Origin: an uncultured Actinomycetes bacterium
GTDB taxonomy: Bacteria > Actinomycetota > Acidimicrobiia > Acidimicrobiales > Microtrichaceae
DNA: 41,396 bases
Assembly: GCA_903873135.1 (NCBI GenBank)
Contig: CAIQNH010000015.1
Location: forward strand, 1-41,396
Direction: 5' to 3'
Made by a program: the position numbers and the translations under genes. Positions within the stretch are counted from its first letter, which is position 1, and the number at the start of each line of letters is the position of its first letter. The notes beneath the pieces are model-generated. The model ran no database searches, was not told where the DNA came from, and saw nothing but the letters and a program-made list of their open reading frames with translations. Shown piece by piece: positions 34,246 through 41,396 of the stretch.

Positions 34246-34385
34246 CGGCTGCCGGTTCGTCGCTCGGCCGCCTCAGCGGCTGCCGGTTCGTCGCTCGGCC
34301 GCCTCAGCGGCTGCCGGTTCGTCGCTCGGCCGCCTCAGCGGCTGCCGTCACCTCGCTCGGCCGCCTCAGCGGCTGCCGAGTGTCG
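34246..34385. repeat. 31-bp tandem repeat running into the 3' end of htrA
   Basis: Three identical 31-bp units (34246-34276, 34277-34307, 34308-34338) are followed by a variant unit (34339-34369) and a 16-bp part unit (34370-34385). The variant and part units include the htrA stop and last codons, so the array looks like amplification of the gene end. Each unit holds a GCCGC-CTCA-GCGGC hairpin. The array may serve as a multi-hairpin terminator for htrA. It lies in the only sizeable gap between htrA and the small gene at 33885. Confidence 0.85.
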
Positions 34386-35748
34386 CCGTGCCGGTCTGCT
34401 CCTCACCCTGACGCTCCCACGTGATCTCGATGGTGTCGCCGGGCTGCATGGACCGGACCACCTGACCGACGTCGGCGGCGGACCTGATCCGACGCCCGTC
34501 GATCGCCACGATCACGTCGCCCTCCTGGAGGCCCGCCTGCTCGGCACCGCTCCCGGGTGACACCGTCTGGATGAACGCACCCGAGGTGGCGGTCACGCCG
34601 TAGCGCTCGGAGACAGCCGGGTTGATGTCGGTCACGCCGACGGTCTCCACGCCGAGCACCGGTCGGGCCGCAGCGGCCTCACGGCCGGCCGAGAGGTCCT
34701 CGACCAGGCTGCGGATCGAGTCGATCGACAGGGCGAAGCCGATGTTCTGGGCGTCGGCCAGGATGGCCGTGTTGATGCCGACCACCTGACCCGACGCGTT
34801 GATGAGGGGGCCGCCGCTGTTGCCGGGGTTGATGGCGGCGTCGGTCTGGATGAGGTTGTCGAGCGACGAACCGGACGGCGCCTGGATCGACCGACCGGTC
34901 GCCGAGACGATCCCGGTGGTCACGCTCGGCTCGTCGCCCAGGTTGAGGGCGTTGCCGATGGCGACCACCGTGTCGCCGACCTGCAGCTCCTCGGACGAAC
35001 CCAGCTCGGCGGGGGTCACCGGCGAGGTCAGCCCCTCGACCTTCACGACGGCGACGTCGTTCTCGGGAACGGCACCCAGGACCCTGGCCTCGGCCGTGCG
35101 TCCGTCGGCGAAGTCGACCTCGATCGTGGTGGCGCCCTCGATCACGTGGGCGTTGGTCAACACGACGCCGTCCTCGGTCAGCACCACACCCGATCCGGCT
35201 GCGTCGCCCTGGCGGGTGCCGGTGTGGATCGACACGACCGACGGCCCGACCTTGTCGAGCAACGTCTGGATGTCGAGCGGCTCACCGGCGATCGTCGCGT
35301 TCGGCCGGGACGGTGCCGCGACGCTCGACGCGGTCACCGAGGAGGTGCCCCGGTTCCACAGTGCGGCGGTGGTCAGGCCACCGGCCACGATCGCGCCGAC
35401 GAGGCCGCCCACGAGCGCCGCCTTGACGCCACCGCCTCGACGGTCACCACCACTCCGGCGACCGGCCGGGCCGGCCGACGGTCCACCCGCGGCCGGTGGA
35501 CCGGGGGGTGGGGCGACCGGCGGCACGGGCGGCGGGGCCGGCGGTGCCCAGCCGGGCGTCGGCATGGTCTGCGTCACGGGCGGGGCGGCAGGGCTCACCC
35601 AACCGGGCGCCACCGGCGCCGTGGGAGGTGCCGTCGGGGGCGCCGCCACGGGGGCCTGCGGCCGGGGCTGGACCGGCGGAGCCGTGGGGGGGAGCGGTGC
35701 CGGCTGGGCCAGGTACGGATCGGTGGGCTGCGGGTCGGGGTTCTGCAT
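34366..35748 (-). CDS. HtrA/DegP-type PDZ serine protease
   Basis: A 460-residue protein. The cytoplasmic head of about 105 residues is very rich in Pro and Ala. A transmembrane helix lies at about 109-131, a trypsin-like domain at about 160-345, and a PDZ domain at about 365-455 (GAFIQTVSPGSGAEQAGLQE, GDVIVAIDGRRI). The catalytic triad is complete: H201 in LTNAHVI, D231 in ENDVAVV and S311 in NPGNSGGP. It degrades or refolds damaged proteins outside the membrane. Proline-rich heads of this kind are common in actinobacterial HtrA proteins. The ATG lies 7 nt behind CATACT. It contrasts with the degenerate relative at 20383-21306. Confidence 0.96.
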   Translation of the reverse strand: MQNPDPQPTDPYLAQPAPLPPTAPPVQPRPQAPVAAPPTAPPTAPVAPGWVSPAAPPVTQTMPTPGWAPPAPPPVPPVAPPPGPPAAGGPSAGPAGRRSGGDRRGGGVKAALVGGLVGAIVAGGLTTAALWNRGTSSVTASSVAAPSRPNATIAGEPLDIQTLLDKVGPSVVSIHTGTRQGDAAGSGVVLTEDGVVLTNAHVIEGATTIEVDFADGRTAEARVLGAVPENDVAVVKVEGLTSPVTPAELGSSEELQVGDTVVAIGNALNLGDEPSVTTGIVSATGRSIQAPSGSSLDNLIQTDAAINPGNSGGPLINASGQVVGINTAILADAQNIGFALSIDSIRSLVEDLSAGREAAAARPVLGVETVGVTDINPAVSERYGVTATSGAFIQTVSPGSGAEQAGLQEGDVIVAIDGRRIRSAADVGQVVRSMQPGDTIEITWERQGEEQTGTATLGSR

Positions 35749-35755
35749 GGCTCGG

Positions 35756-35761
35756 AGTATG
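35756..35761 (-). promoter_or_regulatory. -10 element CATACT before htrA
   Basis: CATACT on the minus strand, a 7-nt spacer, then the ATG at 35748. It keeps the A at position 2 and the T at position 6. The 276-bp gap to the divergent whiB gene also holds a 7-bp inverted repeat (CTGAGAG/CTCTCAG, 35794-35818), a possible operator. Confidence 0.35.
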
Positions 35762-36012
35762 TGGTGCCGACGGGGTCGTCGTCAGCGCGTCGCCTGAGAG
35801 ACCGGGGGTGGCTCTCAGCTACGGTGAGTCTGCCACGGGCACCTGCGGACCGGACCCCCGACCCCGGACGTGACCCGGTGCGCCCCCGGACCACCTCGGC
35901 CGGTGCGCCGTCCGTCACACCCCACCGGGAGCACCCGCAGAACACGGGGCCGTGGACTGAGTCCGGGCACAGAGGCTCAGGATTCGAGGAACAAACCGTC
36001 ACTCCGGAGCGT

Positions 36013-36018
36013 CAGTAT
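36013..36018 (+). promoter_or_regulatory. -10-like element CAGTAT before the first whiB
   Basis: CAGTAT on the plus strand, a 6-nt spacer, then the ATG at 36025. The match is weak, but the spacing equals that of the other leaderless starts. Confidence 0.35.
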
Positions 36019-36024
36019 CTACGC

Positions 36025-36279
36025 ATGGAAACCGCAGCCGACACCCAGTGGATGGCCGAAGGCAACTGCGCCGAGAAGCCCCCGAGCCTCTTCTTCCCCT
36101 CCGACGGAGTGGGGGTCGAGGTCGCCAAGCGCGTGTGCGCCGACTGCCCGGTGCGCGAGCACTGCCTCGAGTACGCCCTCGAGAACCGCATCGACCACGG
36201 CGTCTGGGGTGGCACCTCGGAGCGTGAGCGTCGCCGGATCCTGAAGGCCCGGGGCGCCCAGCCGGTCGCCACCGTCTGA
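36025..36279 (+). CDS. WhiB-family iron-sulfur transcription factor
   Basis: An 84-residue Wbl protein. The four cluster-binding cysteines are C15, C38, C41 and C47 (CADCPVREHC), followed by the turn GVWGG (59-63) and the basic SERERRRILKAR that contacts DNA or sigma factor. It carries a [4Fe-4S] cluster sensitive to NO or O2 and regulates through the primary sigma factor. The ATG at 36025 gives a standard-length protein; the frame is open far upstream but is not coding there. WhiB1 or WhiB2 class is likely; I cannot assign it firmly. Confidence 0.93.
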   Translation: METAADTQWMAEGNCAEKPPSLFFPSDGVGVEVAKRVCADCPVREHCLEYALENRIDHGVWGGTSERERRRILKARGAQPVATV

Positions 36280-36341
36280 CCCACTCCCCCGGGTCGGACC
36301 GCGCACGTCCGTCGCGCGGTGCCCGACCCGACGCCCCCGAC

Positions 36342-36926
36342 GTGACCTCCTCAGAGCGCAGCGAACTGCGCCGTTCCCACCGTCGGGCCCGACGGGAGCT
36401 CCCCGACGACGAGCGGGCCGTCCTGGACGAGGCCGCCCGTGTCCGACTCCTCGAACTCCTCGGCGACCGACCTCCGGGCGTGGTGGCGCTGTCGCTGCCG
36501 ACCGACGGCGAGGTCGACGTGGCGGCCCTGGCGCCGACGCTCCGCTCGAGCGGCTGGACCGTGGTCCTGCCGGTTGTCGACCCGCACGATCGCGGCAACA
36601 TGCGGTTCTGCCGCTGGGACGACGGGACCCCGATGCGCCCCAACCGATTCGGGATCCTCGAGCCCGACGGCTCCGACCCGGTGGAGCCGGACTCGATCAC
36701 CGTGGTCGTGGTGCCGGCCGTCGCCGTGGACCGCAGCGGCGTCCGGCTCGGATTCGGGGGAGGCTTCTACGACCGGGCGCTCGAGCGGCGCGACGCCGGC
36801 ACGCTCCTGGTGGCGGTGGTGCACGACGTGCAGGTCGCCGACTCGCTCCCGGTCGGACCGCACGACGTCGGTGTCGACGTCGTCGTGACGCCGTCGACGA
36901 CCTTCCGGCCCGACGACGACGCCTGA
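36342..36926 (+). CDS. 5-formyltetrahydrofolate cyclo-ligase
   Basis: A 194-residue protein of the MTHFS/YgfA family. It converts 5-formyl-THF to 5,10-methenyl-THF using ATP. The basic amino end RRSHRRARRELP matches the family phosphate-binding start. VVPAVAVDRSGVRLGFGGGF followed by YDRAL is the diagnostic motif near residue 130. It starts with GTG at 36342, 62 nt after whiB on the same strand, and is convergent with the second whiB. A short GC hairpin (36933-36948) lies between the convergent ends and may help termination. Confidence 0.94.
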   Translation: MTSSERSELRRSHRRARRELPDDERAVLDEAARVRLLELLGDRPPGVVALSLPTDGEVDVAALAPTLRSSGWTVVLPVVDPHDRGNMRFCRWDDGTPMRPNRFGILEPDGSDPVEPDSITVVVVPAVAVDRSGVRLGFGGGFYDRALERRDAGTLLVAVVHDVQVADSLPVGPHDVGVDVVVTPSTTFRPDDDA

Positions 36927-36995
36927 TCGCATCGGCCGCGGTCGGCCGCTGCGGTGGGACTCACCGTGCCGGGCGCAGGGCGCGCCCGTCGGCGG

Positions 36996-37313
36996 TCAGG
37001 CCGTCTGGGACTGCTGGGCGGCGCGGGCGAGCGCACGGGCACGACGGATGCGCCGCCGTTCACGCTCGCTGAGGCCGCCCCAGATCCCGAACTTCTCACC
37101 GTTGGCGAGGGCGTACTCGAGGCACTCCTCCCGCACCACGCACCCCTGGCAGACCTGCTTGGCCTCCCGGGTGGACGCGCCACGCTCGGGGAAGAAGAGG
37201 TCCGGGTCCACGCCCAGACAGTTGGCGTAGAGCTGCCAGCTCTCGGACCCGCCCGGGTCGACGACCGGGTCCTCTGCTGCAGGATCGTTGGTCGGTTCGT
37301 GGACTGGAGCCAT
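36996..37313 (-). CDS. Second WhiB-family iron-sulfur transcription factor
   Basis: A 105-residue Wbl protein. Cysteines C32, C55, C58 and C64 (CQGCVVREEC), the turn GIWGG (76-80) and a basic LSERERRRIRRARALAR tail are present. It has no AT-hook, so it is not WhiB7; it resembles the WhiB2/WhmD class. The amino end is acidic and 20 residues longer than in the other copy. The ATG has GAGGGG 5-6 nt upstream. A leader of about 220 nt is predicted from the promoter at 37542-37571, as is common for whiB genes. Confidence 0.93.
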   Translation of the reverse strand: MAPVHEPTNDPAAEDPVVDPGGSESWQLYANCLGVDPDLFFPERGASTREAKQVCQGCVVREECLEYALANGEKFGIWGGLSERERRRIRRARALARAAQQSQTA

Positions 37314-37644
37314 GCGTTCCCCCTCGGGAGCGACCGGAGCGAGCGGGCCGTCGGCCTGCTCGACCGGCTGTTGTCAGCGGGTCCACCGCAGCAACTGCAA
37401 CGGGTGGCCACGAGCACCGACCGGGAACCCCCTCCAGGGTGTCGGTCGTTCCCAGCCGGCTGTCGCCCGGCCCGGGAACGACTGGCCACCGAGGCGTCCG
37501 GTCGAACTCGACCACCGTGTAATTACAACGATGTGTTCCGCAGACTAGAGGCACTCGTCGCGGGAATGCAACAAAAACCTCGCGCGGTCCTCGTCCGGCC
37601 GACCACGCTCAGTGAGACACAGCTCGCGCGTGGTGACCCGGCCG
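37314..37644. other. 331-bp gap upstream of whiB with a local AT-rich patch
   Basis: No gene is supported here. The part from about 37513 to 37580 is clearly less GC-rich than the rest of the window. It holds the whiB promoter and the perfect 10-bp palindrome TGTAATTACA (37518-37527), which lies just after the predicted transcription start and could be an operator. The remaining 200 bases look like an untranslated leader. Confidence 0.6.
37542..37571 (-). promoter_or_regulatory. whiB promoter TTGCAT-18-TAGTCT
   Basis: On the minus strand TTGCAT (37571-37566) and TAGTCT (37547-37542) are separated by 18 nt. It is the best two-box promoter in the window and predicts transcription from about 37535. 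Confidence 0.55.
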
Positions 37645-39648
37645 TCAACGCCGGCCGCGGAGCAGCTCACGTCGCTGCTCGATGAAGTCCACCAGGACGT
37701 AGTCACCGAGGGTGTCCGGGGTCGTGAAGAACGCCCGGCCCCGGTTGAACTCGGTCATCTGCTCGACGAACCGCTGGAGGCTCGGATCCGGGTCGAGCAT
37801 GAAGGTGTTGATGGTGATCCCGGCCCGGGTGCACCGGCCGACCTCGAGCATGGTGGCGTCGACCGTCTCCCGGATCGGCGGGTAGTGGAACTCGGGCTCG
37901 CCCCAGCGGTTGATGTGGGCGGTCGGCTCGCCGTCGGTGATCATCAGGATCTGCTTGGTGCCCGACTGCCCGCTGAGCAGCTGCCGGGCGAGCTGGAACC
38001 CGTGCTGCATGTTGGTGCCGTAGACGAAGTCCCAGGACGCCTCGGGCAGCTCGTCGACCGACAGGATCCGGGCGGTCTCGGAGAACGCCACGAGGCCCAG
38101 GTAGTCCCGCGGGTACTGCATGGAGATGAGGGTGTGCAGCGCCATGGCGACCTTCTTGGCCGGCAGGAAGTTGCCGCGCATGGGCATGGACAGCGAGAGG
38201 TCCAGCATGAGCACCGTCGAGGAGCGCACCACCTGCTCGGTCTGCTCGATCTCGAAGTCGTCGGGCTGCAGGCGGATCGGGGCCGTCTCGCCGCGGACCA
38301 CGGCGTTGCGGATCGTGCGGGTCAGGTCCAACTGGAACGGGTCACCCCACTCGTAGGGCTTGGACTCGAACGACCGCTCGTGGCCGAACCCGGACCGCTC
38401 CAGCTCGTGCGAGCCCATCCGGTCACGGTCGAGCTTGCGGAACAGCTCGGCGAGGGCGTTCTGGCCCAGCCGGCGGAGCCCCCGTGCGGTCAGCTCCAGA
38501 CGCCCGTCCCGGCGCTCCACGAACCCGGCGTCGGCGAGGCGTCTGGACGCCTCGGCCAGCCGGCGGAGTTGCTCGGCCGACTCGTTGCCGAGCAGGTCCC
38601 GGACCCGGTCGAGGTCGAGCTCGAGGAGGGCGCCGGGGTCGACCGCGCCGCGCAGGTCGGCCTCGAGCTGGTCGAGCTGGCCGAGCATCTCGCCGAGACC
38701 CTGGAGCTGCGGCATGCCGACTCCCTCCTGGCCCTGGAAGTCGTAGCGCTCGTCCCACGGGGCGTCCGGGAACATCTCCCGGAGGTTCGAGCCGAGCTGC
38801 TGGACCTGCCAGTTCAGGTCCACGTCCTCGAGGAGCTGCTCGGAGAGCTGACGGAGCTGGTCCCGCTGGGCCGGCGTCATCGAGTTGAGCATCGCCTGGG
38901 CCGCAGCCATCCGCTGTGCCATGACCTCGAGCAGCTCGTCGAGCGTCTGCGGGTTCTCCGGGAAGAAGTCGCCGTGCCGCTCCATGAAGGCGTCGAAGTC
39001 GGGCTCCTCCCCCGCCGCCCGCTGCTCGAGCATGGCGTTGAGGTCGGCGAGCATGTCCTTCATCCGGGCCATGTCCTCGGGCGTCATCTGCGACATGGCC
39101 CCGGTCATCTGCTCGAACGTCTGCTGGGCGAGCTGCTCCCGCAGGCGCTCGACGAGCTCCTCGAACCGCTGGGCGGCCTCCGCAGAGGTGAACTCGTACT
39201 GCTGGAGCCCGCTCACCTGGCCGGCCAGGTCCGGCGGGAGCATGTCGAGCTCCAGGTTGCGGTTGGCCGACGAGTCCCGGGCCAGCTCGGCGCGGCGGTC
39301 GTCGCCGGAGGACTCGGCCGCCTCGAGCTGGCGTTGGAGCTCGGCCCGCTCGTCGTCGACGACCTGCCGGAGTTCCTCGGCGATCTCGTCGTAGACCCCG
39401 CCGAGGTCGTACTGGTCGAGCAGCTGCTGACGCTCCTCGCGCAGCCGCTCCAGGAGGTCGCGGAGACCCCCGAGCCGTTCGCCGTCGGGACCGCGCAGGC
39501 CCCGCTGCATCAGCTCACGCAGCGCCGAGTTGACGTCACCGTGGTAGAGCAGGTCGTCGGAGAGCTCGTCGAGCAGGTCGAACTCGTCGAGGTCGAACCC
39601 GGTCTGGGTCCCGTCCCAGGGCGAGTAGCGGAAGCGGGGGCGGGCCAC
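37645..39648 (-). CDS. VWA-domain protein paired with a MoxR-like ATPase
   Basis: A 667-residue protein from the GTG at 39648, chosen because TACCAT lies 6 nt upstream. The first 330 residues are helical and Gln/Glu/Leu-rich with coiled-coil character (LRDLLERLREERQQLLDQYD). The last 200 form a von Willebrand A domain with an intact metal-binding MIDAS motif, D483-L-S485-L-S487 in MLDLSLSMPM, plus MITDGEP further on. Such proteins act with a MoxR/BchI-type AAA ATPase as a chelatase-like or chaperone machine; the partner gene lies just upstream. The substrate is unknown. Between the two genes lies a perfect 20-bp inverted repeat. Confidence 0.92.
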   Translation of the reverse strand: MARPRFRYSPWDGTQTGFDLDEFDLLDELSDDLLYHGDVNSALRELMQRGLRGPDGERLGGLRDLLERLREERQQLLDQYDLGGVYDEIAEELRQVVDDERAELQRQLEAAESSGDDRRAELARDSSANRNLELDMLPPDLAGQVSGLQQYEFTSAEAAQRFEELVERLREQLAQQTFEQMTGAMSQMTPEDMARMKDMLADLNAMLEQRAAGEEPDFDAFMERHGDFFPENPQTLDELLEVMAQRMAAAQAMLNSMTPAQRDQLRQLSEQLLEDVDLNWQVQQLGSNLREMFPDAPWDERYDFQGQEGVGMPQLQGLGEMLGQLDQLEADLRGAVDPGALLELDLDRVRDLLGNESAEQLRRLAEASRRLADAGFVERRDGRLELTARGLRRLGQNALAELFRKLDRDRMGSHELERSGFGHERSFESKPYEWGDPFQLDLTRTIRNAVVRGETAPIRLQPDDFEIEQTEQVVRSSTVLMLDLSLSMPMRGNFLPAKKVAMALHTLISMQYPRDYLGLVAFSETARILSVDELPEASWDFVYGTNMQHGFQLARQLLSGQSGTKQILMITDGEPTAHINRWGEPEFHYPPIRETVDATMLEVGRCTRAGITINTFMLDPDPSLQRFVEQMTEFNRGRAFFTTPDTLGDYVLVDFIEQRRELLRGRR

Positions 39649-39654
39649 GACGTG

Positions 39655-39660
39655 ATGGTA
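39655..39660 (-). promoter_or_regulatory. -10 element TACCAT, leaderless start of the VWA gene
   Basis: TACCAT on the minus strand, a 6-nt spacer, then the GTG at 39648. The inverted repeat at 39725-39774 lies 65 nt upstream. Confidence 0.55.
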
Positions 39661-39724
39661 CCGCCGGACCCGGACCGGCGGCCCCCGGCCACCCGACCCT
39701 CCCCTCCCCTCCCACCACCCCACC

Positions 39725-39774
39725 GCTCTGTGGTGCGAGCTACACGTGCATCCATGTAGCTCGCACCACAGAGC
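39725..39774. repeat. Perfect 20-bp inverted repeat with 10-base loop
   Basis: Bases 39725-39744 (GCTCTGTGGTGCGAGCTACA) are the exact reverse complement of 39755-39774, around a 10-base loop. It is less GC-rich than its surroundings and flanked by purine-rich G tracts. It lies between the MoxR-like gene (ends 39799) and the VWA gene (starts 39648), on the same strand. It may be a terminator, a REP/MITE-like element or an operator. Confidence 0.9.
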
Positions 39775-39798
39775 TGGGGGGGGAGGTGAGCTGGGGGG

Positions 39799-41232
39799 TC
39801 AGCCGCGGGAGCGGTACTGCGCCCGTCCGCCGACGGCGTCCTTGTTGAGCCGCTTGGACAGGTGCAGTCCCTCCAGGACGAACTCGACCGCCGAGGCCAC
39901 CGCTGCGGGCGACGCCTCGGCGCCGACCAGACCGACCACCGGCGCCCGGAGCCCCGGCAGGTCCTCGACCAACGACTGGTAGTCGGCGATGGCGACGTCC
40001 TCGCCGGCCTCAACCGGATCCCGGCCCTCGATCCCGGCCACCACGTCGGTCAACTGGTCCGGGTTCACCAGGTCACGGAACACCGTCAGCACCGCCGAGC
40101 GCACCAGGTGCTCGAGGATCTGGCCCTCACGCCCCTCCTCGACCGCCTCGATCTCGACCTTGCCCGCAGTGGCGGCGGGCAGGGCCTCGAGGTCGCACAC
40201 CCGGGGCGCCACGGTGGACTCCCCCGCCTGCAGTCCGCGACGGACGGCGTTGGCGACGAGGACCTCTTGGTTGGCCACCGACAGGCGGACCGACACACCC
40301 GACCGCTGCGAGATGTGAGGGCTCTGACGAGCCAGGTGCGACACGGTGGCGATGACCTCCGTCATGAACTCGGGCACCACCACGTCGACGCCGTCGACCT
40401 CGAACGGGTCGGCCTCCTGCTCGATGATGGCGACCTCGGTCTCCACCTCCAGCGGGTAGTGCGTCCGGACCTGCGAACCGAAGCGGTCCTTGAGCGGAGT
40501 GATCAGCCGACCCCGGTTCGTGTAGTCCTCCGGGTTGGCCGAGGCCACGAGCAGCAGGTCGAGCGGCAACTGGATCTTGAAGCCACGGATCTGGACGTCA
40601 CGCTCCTCGAGCACGTTCAACAGGCCGACCTGGATCCGCTCCGCGAGGTCGGGCAGCTCGTTGATCGCGAAGATGCCCCGGTTGGTCCGAGGCACCAGAC
40701 CGAAGTGGAGCGCCTGCTCGTCGGAGAGGTAGCGGCCCTCCACGATCTTCATGGGGTCCACCTCGCCGATCAGGTCCGCGATGGAGGTGTCGGGCGTGGC
40801 GAGCTTCTCGCCGAAGCGGGTCGAGCGGTGCACCCACGACACCGGTGTGGCGTCGCCTGACTCGGCCACCAGCCGACGAGCGTGGACCGACACCGGCGCG
40901 TACGGGTCGTCGTTGATCTCGGAGCCCTCGACGATCGGGATCCACTCGTCGAGCAGCTCGACGAGCCCACGGATCATCCGGGTCTTCGCCTGTCCACGCT
41001 CACCGAGGAAGATCACGTCGTGTCCGGCGAGCAGGGCGTTCTGCAGCTGGGGGACGACGGTGTCCTCGTAGCCGAGCACCTGGGGGAACAGCGGCTCACC
41101 GGCCCGGATGCGCGCCGTGGCGTTGCGACGGATCTCGTGCTTGACGGACTCCGACCGCCACCCCGACGCCCGGAGCTCGCCGAGCGTCGAGGGGAGGTCG
41201 GACGGGGGGTTCAGATCACTCGGTTCCGGCAT
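39799..41232 (-). CDS. MoxR/magnesium-chelatase-like AAA ATPase
   Basis: A 477-residue AAA+ ATPase. Walker A is GERGQAKT (77-84), with K83. The Walker B-like segment IFAINELPDL has Asn where Asp is usual, followed by the Glu. Sensor region LLLVASANPEDYTNRGRL and arginine finger region LKDRFGSQVRTHYPLE are present. The carboxyl third is helical. Family members remodel or insert metal into partner proteins together with a VWA protein; the VWA gene follows 150 nt downstream. The ATG lies 6 nt behind TAGCCT. Confidence 0.92.
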   Translation of the reverse strand: MPEPSDLNPPSDLPSTLGELRASGWRSESVKHEIRRNATARIRAGEPLFPQVLGYEDTVVPQLQNALLAGHDVIFLGERGQAKTRMIRGLVELLDEWIPIVEGSEINDDPYAPVSVHARRLVAESGDATPVSWVHRSTRFGEKLATPDTSIADLIGEVDPMKIVEGRYLSDEQALHFGLVPRTNRGIFAINELPDLAERIQVGLLNVLEERDVQIRGFKIQLPLDLLLVASANPEDYTNRGRLITPLKDRFGSQVRTHYPLEVETEVAIIEQEADPFEVDGVDVVVPEFMTEVIATVSHLARQSPHISQRSGVSVRLSVANQEVLVANAVRRGLQAGESTVAPRVCDLEALPAATAGKVEIEAVEEGREGQILEHLVRSAVLTVFRDLVNPDQLTDVVAGIEGRDPVEAGEDVAIADYQSLVEDLPGLRAPVVGLVGAEASPAAVASAVEFVLEGLHLSKRLNKDAVGGRAQYRSRG

Positions 41233-41365
41233 GCGGGGAGGCTACCCGGGCGCGGGGTGCCCCGGTCCCCGGCGGGGTCCACTCGCTGGCACGCGAGCGC
41301 ACCGGTCGACCCATCGGTCGCCCGAGCCGCTTGCTCATCGGTCGGTAGGGGGTGTTGTTCGCCAT
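41216..41365 (-). CDS. Possible 49-residue basic protein
   Basis: On the minus strand an ATG at 41365 has a strong GAGGAG about 7 nt upstream and opens a 49-codon frame (MANNTPYRPMSKRLGRPMGR and so on). It ends at 41216, overlapping the start of the MoxR-like gene by 17 nt. The first half is very basic. No family is recognised. The second half (TPPGTGAPRARVAS) overlaps the MoxR promoter and looks random, so this may be a short leader peptide, a decayed gene, or chance. Confidence 0.35.
   Translation of the reverse strand: MANNTPYRPMSKRLGRPMGRPVRSRASEWTPPGTGAPRARVASPHAGTE
41239..41244 (-). promoter_or_regulatory. -10 element TAGCCT, leaderless start of the MoxR-like gene
   Basis: TAGCCT on the minus strand, a 6-nt spacer, then the ATG at 41232. 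Confidence 0.55.
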
Positions 41366-41396
41366 GGTCAGCTCCTCGCTGGTGTGGTGGTGCCCG

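Noticed and set aside
34246-34385. CRISPR-like array
   Set aside because: The 31-bp units are directly adjacent with no spacers, and no cas genes are present.
34201-34424. Plus-strand repeat proteins across the 31-bp array
   Set aside because: They are Arg/Ser/Leu repeats made by reading the array in three frames, with no ribosome-binding site.
35749-36024. A gene in the htrA-whiB gap
   Set aside because: Open frames here lack start signals and recognisable products. The gap is explained by two divergent promoters and a short inverted repeat.

Overview
The window is chromosomal DNA of a very GC-rich bacterium, almost certainly an actinomycetote. Two WhiB iron-sulfur regulators, a SenX3/RegX3-type two-component pair, a UPF0182 membrane protein, a YlbL-type S16 protease and a DivIVA-domain protein all point that way. 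The class Acidimicrobiia (Ilumatobacter/Iamia-like) is my best guess, but it is an inference. No rRNA, tRNA, CRISPR array, insertion sequence or prophage was seen. Coding density is high and most genes lie on the minus strand. Two recurring habits stand out. Many start codons lie 6-7 nt behind a TANNNT hexamer (leaderless transcripts). Many junctions overlap as GTGA, TTGA, TGATG or TAGTG (coupled translation).

Layout. 1-2.2 kb: a cut-off HELAH metallohydrolase, a DUF2786 protein and a CHAD protein. 2.3-5.4 kb: membrane H+-pyrophosphatase (hppA) and a DedA protein. 5.5-12.1 kb: UPF0182, a DivIVA-type coiled-coil protein with an unexpected phage Mu F-like carboxyl end, a PDZ/S16 protease, and a small membrane protein whose start codon overlaps the protease start on the other strand. 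12.1-13.5 kb: a protein with a long Ala-Pro linker and a HEAT-repeat protein. 13.5-18.4 kb: a branched-chain amino-acid-type ABC operon (livG-F-H-M-K). 18.4-20.2 kb: moaE, a small membrane protein and mreB, overlapping end to end. 20.4-24.3 kb: a degenerate trypsin-like membrane protein, a zincin-like protein and an MFS transporter. 24.3-31.2 kb: pstS-C-A-B-phoU-senX3-regX3. 31.3-35.7 kb: Nudix hydrolase, ppk1, a small conserved-looking protein and an HtrA protease. 36-37.3 kb: two whiB genes around a 5-formyl-THF cyclo-ligase gene. 37.6-41.4 kb: a VWA protein and its MoxR-like AAA ATPase, then a possible small ORF.

How the genes fit together. Phosphate is the main theme. Pst imports it, PhoU/SenX3/RegX3 sense it, and a candidate PHO box precedes pstS. 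PPK1 polymerises it, the CHAD protein probably binds polyphosphate, and HppA uses pyrophosphate to pump protons. A second theme is the cell envelope and polarity: MreB, the DivIVA-like protein, UPF0182, HtrA and the S16 protease. The most novel item is the DivIVA/Mu F-like fusion at 8458-10617. Next come a perfect 20-bp inverted repeat at 39725-39774, a 31-bp tandem repeat that begins inside the end of htrA, and the set of leaderless promoters.
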